Shown here piece by piece: positions 61,896 to 64,000 of a DNA stretch of 64,000 nucleotides. Source of the stretch: Oceanospirillaceae bacterium (lineage in GTDB: Bacteria; Pseudomonadota; Gammaproteobacteria; Pseudomonadales; Balneatricaceae); the NCBI GenBank assembly GCA_002686055.1, contig NYZU01000008.1, forward strand, positions 21,175 to 85,174, read 5' to 3'. The first letter of the stretch is position 1, and each line of letters begins with the position of its first letter. Made by a program: the position numbers and the translations under genes. The notes under the pieces were generated by a model. The model saw nothing but the letters and a program-made list of their open reading frames with translations, ran no database searches and was not told where the DNA came from.

Positions 61896-62852
61896 ATGTG
61901 TGCCAAACTTGCTTCATCAAAGGACCCAAACCGCCTACCACTGCATGGTTTAGCTGTGTTCGAAAGTGTGGCTAGAAATGGATCAATGTCATCTGCAGCA
62001 AAGGCTTTAGGGCTTACTCAACCTGCTGTTAGCCAAGCTCTTAAAAAGCTAGAACAGCAGTTAGAAGTCAATTTAGTCATGCGCCACAGAAATGGTATTG
62101 AATTGACTAAAGCAGGCCAAGAATTATTTATGTCATGTGTACAGAGCTTTGATCAATTACTCAATACCATCAACGCGATTCGCCAACCCAAAAGTGGTCA
62201 GCAAGAAGTGACCCTCAGCCTTTCTACGGCCACAGCTACCTATTGGCTACTACCAACTATTGCTGAGTTTTATCAGCAGTTTCCAAATATTCTGGTAAAT
62301 ATTATTTCCCGTGATAATGATAGCAATCTTAAAAGTGGCAACTACGATCTCGCTATTCCTTTGTCTGCACAGCCATTTTCCCAGCAAGACTTTCATATCT
62401 GGCCACTGCTTGACGAAGTCGTGTTCCCAGTTTGTAGCCCAAATTTACTTGAACACCACAATTTAACAACTAGTAATATCAATATCGAAGGGCTACAACA
62501 GCTGCCACTAATTCATTTGGAAAATAATCCTGAAGCTCGTATTAGCTGGCATGCTTGGGTTCAAGCAAGCAATCAAAAACCACAGCTAAGCTTAATTGAA
62601 GAAGAAGTACCTGCCCATTTTATGCATGGACAAACCTATAGTGATTACTTTGTTGCTTTATCAGCTGCCATAGCTGGCCAAGGGGTGGCTCTTGGCTGGC
62701 AGCATATTGTCAAAGATTTACTTCAAGACCAGCGCTTGGTCAGGCTAGGCAACCAACAATGGCGAAGTGATCACCCCTTTACGCTTATTGCTCCTAGACG
62801 CAAAGCACTTACCCCCGCGGTTATGGCTTTAAGAGATTGGCTCTTAACATAA
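61896..62852 (+). CDS. LysR family transcriptional regulator (GcvA-like)
   Basis: NRLPLHGLAVFESVARNGSMSSAAKALGLTQPAVSQALKKLEQQLEVNLVMRHRNGIELTKAGQELF; divergent from the second mttB-like gene. Confidence 0.92.
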   Translation: MCAKLASSKDPNRLPLHGLAVFESVARNGSMSSAAKALGLTQPAVSQALKKLEQQLEVNLVMRHRNGIELTKAGQELFMSCVQSFDQLLNTINAIRQPKSGQQEVTLSLSTATATYWLLPTIAEFYQQFPNILVNIISRDNDSNLKSGNYDLAIPLSAQPFSQQDFHIWPLLDEVVFPVCSPNLLEHHNLTTSNINIEGLQQLPLIHLENNPEARISWHAWVQASNQKPQLSLIEEEVPAHFMHGQTYSDYFVALSAAIAGQGVALGWQHIVKDLLQDQRLVRLGNQQWRSDHPFTLIAPRRKALTPAVMALRDWLLT

Positions 62853-62890
62853 TTATTAAGTAGTTGTTAACAACCATATTTGGAAAATAA

Positions 62891-62917
62891 AAAGGCCACT
62901 GTAATCCAGTGGCCTTT
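62891..62917. terminator. Bidirectional terminator between convergent genes
   Basis: AAAGGCCACTGtaatcCAGTGGCCTTT: perfect 11-bp stem between LysR (+) and permease (-). Confidence 0.85.
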
Positions 62918-62947
62918 ACTTTATAAACTGAAAAGTAAGTTATAAAT

Positions 62948-64000
62948 TTACTCTGCTAATTCTTCAGGCAATACTAAATTCAACACAATTGCCAAGAAAG
63001 CAGCAGGTAGTAAACCAGAAGCCATCAAAATTTTCATTGTGCCGCCCAGATGCTGTAGCGCTTCAGGTACTAGTTGTAAGCCTAAACCAACTGACAGTGA
63101 AATGGCAAAAATAACCATATTGCGACGATTCCAGTCCACTCCTGCCAGCATATTAATACCAGCGGCGCAAACCATACCGAACATTACAATCACACCACCA
63201 CCAAGCACATGGATAGGCACTGTTGAGATAATGGCACCAAACTTTGGAATCAGACCACAAACTACAAGGAATAAAGCACCAATGGCGACAACTTTACGAC
63301 TCATGACACCAGTCATAGAAACCAAACCAACGTTTTGGCTAAAGGATGTGTTAGGTAGACCACCAAATACACCGGCAATAGCTGTACCTAGACCATCGGC
63401 ATAGGTAGCTCCAGTGATTTCCTTGTCAGTCGCTTCACGTCCAGCACCACCTTTGGTAATACCAGAGACATCACCAACGGTTTCAATAGCCGAGACAAAG
63501 GCCATAAAACACATACCAATAATAATGGCAGAATTCCATTCAAAGCCCCATTGGAAAGGCTTAGGAAGAGCAAAGATAGCAGCATTACCAACATTACCGA
63601 AGTTTACCTGTCCTAAACCATACGCAACGGCATAACCCGCCAGCATACCAATAAGAACAGCAGCAACTGCAGGCATACCTTTGGTAAAGAACTTCAGCGC
63701 CAATGTAACAACAATAACTACTAGGGCTGGTCCCCACATAGCCATAGAACCAAAGGCAGGCTTACCAATTAGAGGTACACCACCGGCAGCATATTGCACA
63801 CCGACTTTAACTAAGGCCAAACCGATCATTAATACGATCAAGCCGGTTACTAGTGGGGGTAAGGCAAAGCGAATACGGCCAATAAATAGACCCAGAATAA
63901 AATGAAAAATACCACCAATAAAGATACCGGTCATCAAGCCACCAAGGCCAGCCACACCAGCACCAGCTACCGCGGGAATCATGACTGGCAAAAAGGCAAA
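62948..64000 (-). CDS. Nucleobase:cation symporter-2 (uracil/xanthine permease) family, N-terminus beyond right edge
   Basis: AIETVGDVSGITKGGAGREATDKEITGATYADGLGTAIAGVFGGLPNTSFSQNVGLVSMTGVMSRKVV is the NCS2 signature; ORF open to the edge. Confidence 0.92.
   Translation of the reverse strand, partial: FAFLPVMIPAVAGAGVAGLGGLMTGIFIGGIFHFILGLFIGRIRFALPPLVTGLIVLMIGLALVKVGVQYAAGGVPLIGKPAFGSMAMWGPALVVIVVTLALKFFTKGMPAVAAVLIGMLAGYAVAYGLGQVNFGNVGNAAIFALPKPFQWGFEWNSAIIIGMCFMAFVSAIETVGDVSGITKGGAGREATDKEITGATYADGLGTAIAGVFGGLPNTSFSQNVGLVSMTGVMSRKVVAIGALFLVVCGLIPKFGAIISTVPIHVLGGGVIVMFGMVCAAGINMLAGVDWNRRNMVIFAISLSVGLGLQLVPEALQHLGGTMKILMASGLLPAAFLAIVLNLVLPEELAE

Noticed and set aside
1-64000. CRISPR arrays, transposons, prophage
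   Set aside because: No regularly spaced short repeats, transposase, integrase or phage structural genes were seen on reading both strands.

Overview
This 64 kb window looks like a chromosomal segment of a moderately AT-rich gammaproteobacterium, probably marine by gene content (inference). I see about 45 confidently placed protein genes, one tRNA-Ala(GGC) and two identical tandem tRNA-Asn(GUU) genes. I found no CRISPR array, transposase, integrase or rRNA. Housekeeping genes include uup, tatD, rmuC, rpsA, gltX, fhs, bolA, ung, avtA, cysH, mmsA and ogt. The most interesting parts are: (1) a methylated-onium metabolism neighbourhood (~14-26 kb) with fhs, an acyl-CoA dehydrogenase, an ADP-forming acyl-CoA synthetase, a GlxA/CdhR-type regulator, a thioesterase, a betaine-homocysteine methyltransferase-like gene divergent from a non-pyrrolysine MttB homologue, and choline sulfatase, with a second MttB paralogue at ~60-62 kb next to a divergent LysR gene; (2) a 1130-aa 7TMR-DISM/histidine-kinase-like/receiver/LytTR protein whose kinase core has lost the phospho-acceptor His and other catalytic motifs while the receiver looks intact; (3) a GH3 glucosidase broken by two compensating frameshifts at G/C runs, with a G8 tract in the leader of the neighbouring betC; (4) an overlapping pair of giant surface/outer-membrane genes, one with six ~65-75 aa repeats of unrecognised family and the other with a SPOR-like N-terminus and a repeat-built beta-barrel. 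All assignments come from reading the translated sequence; no database search was run.
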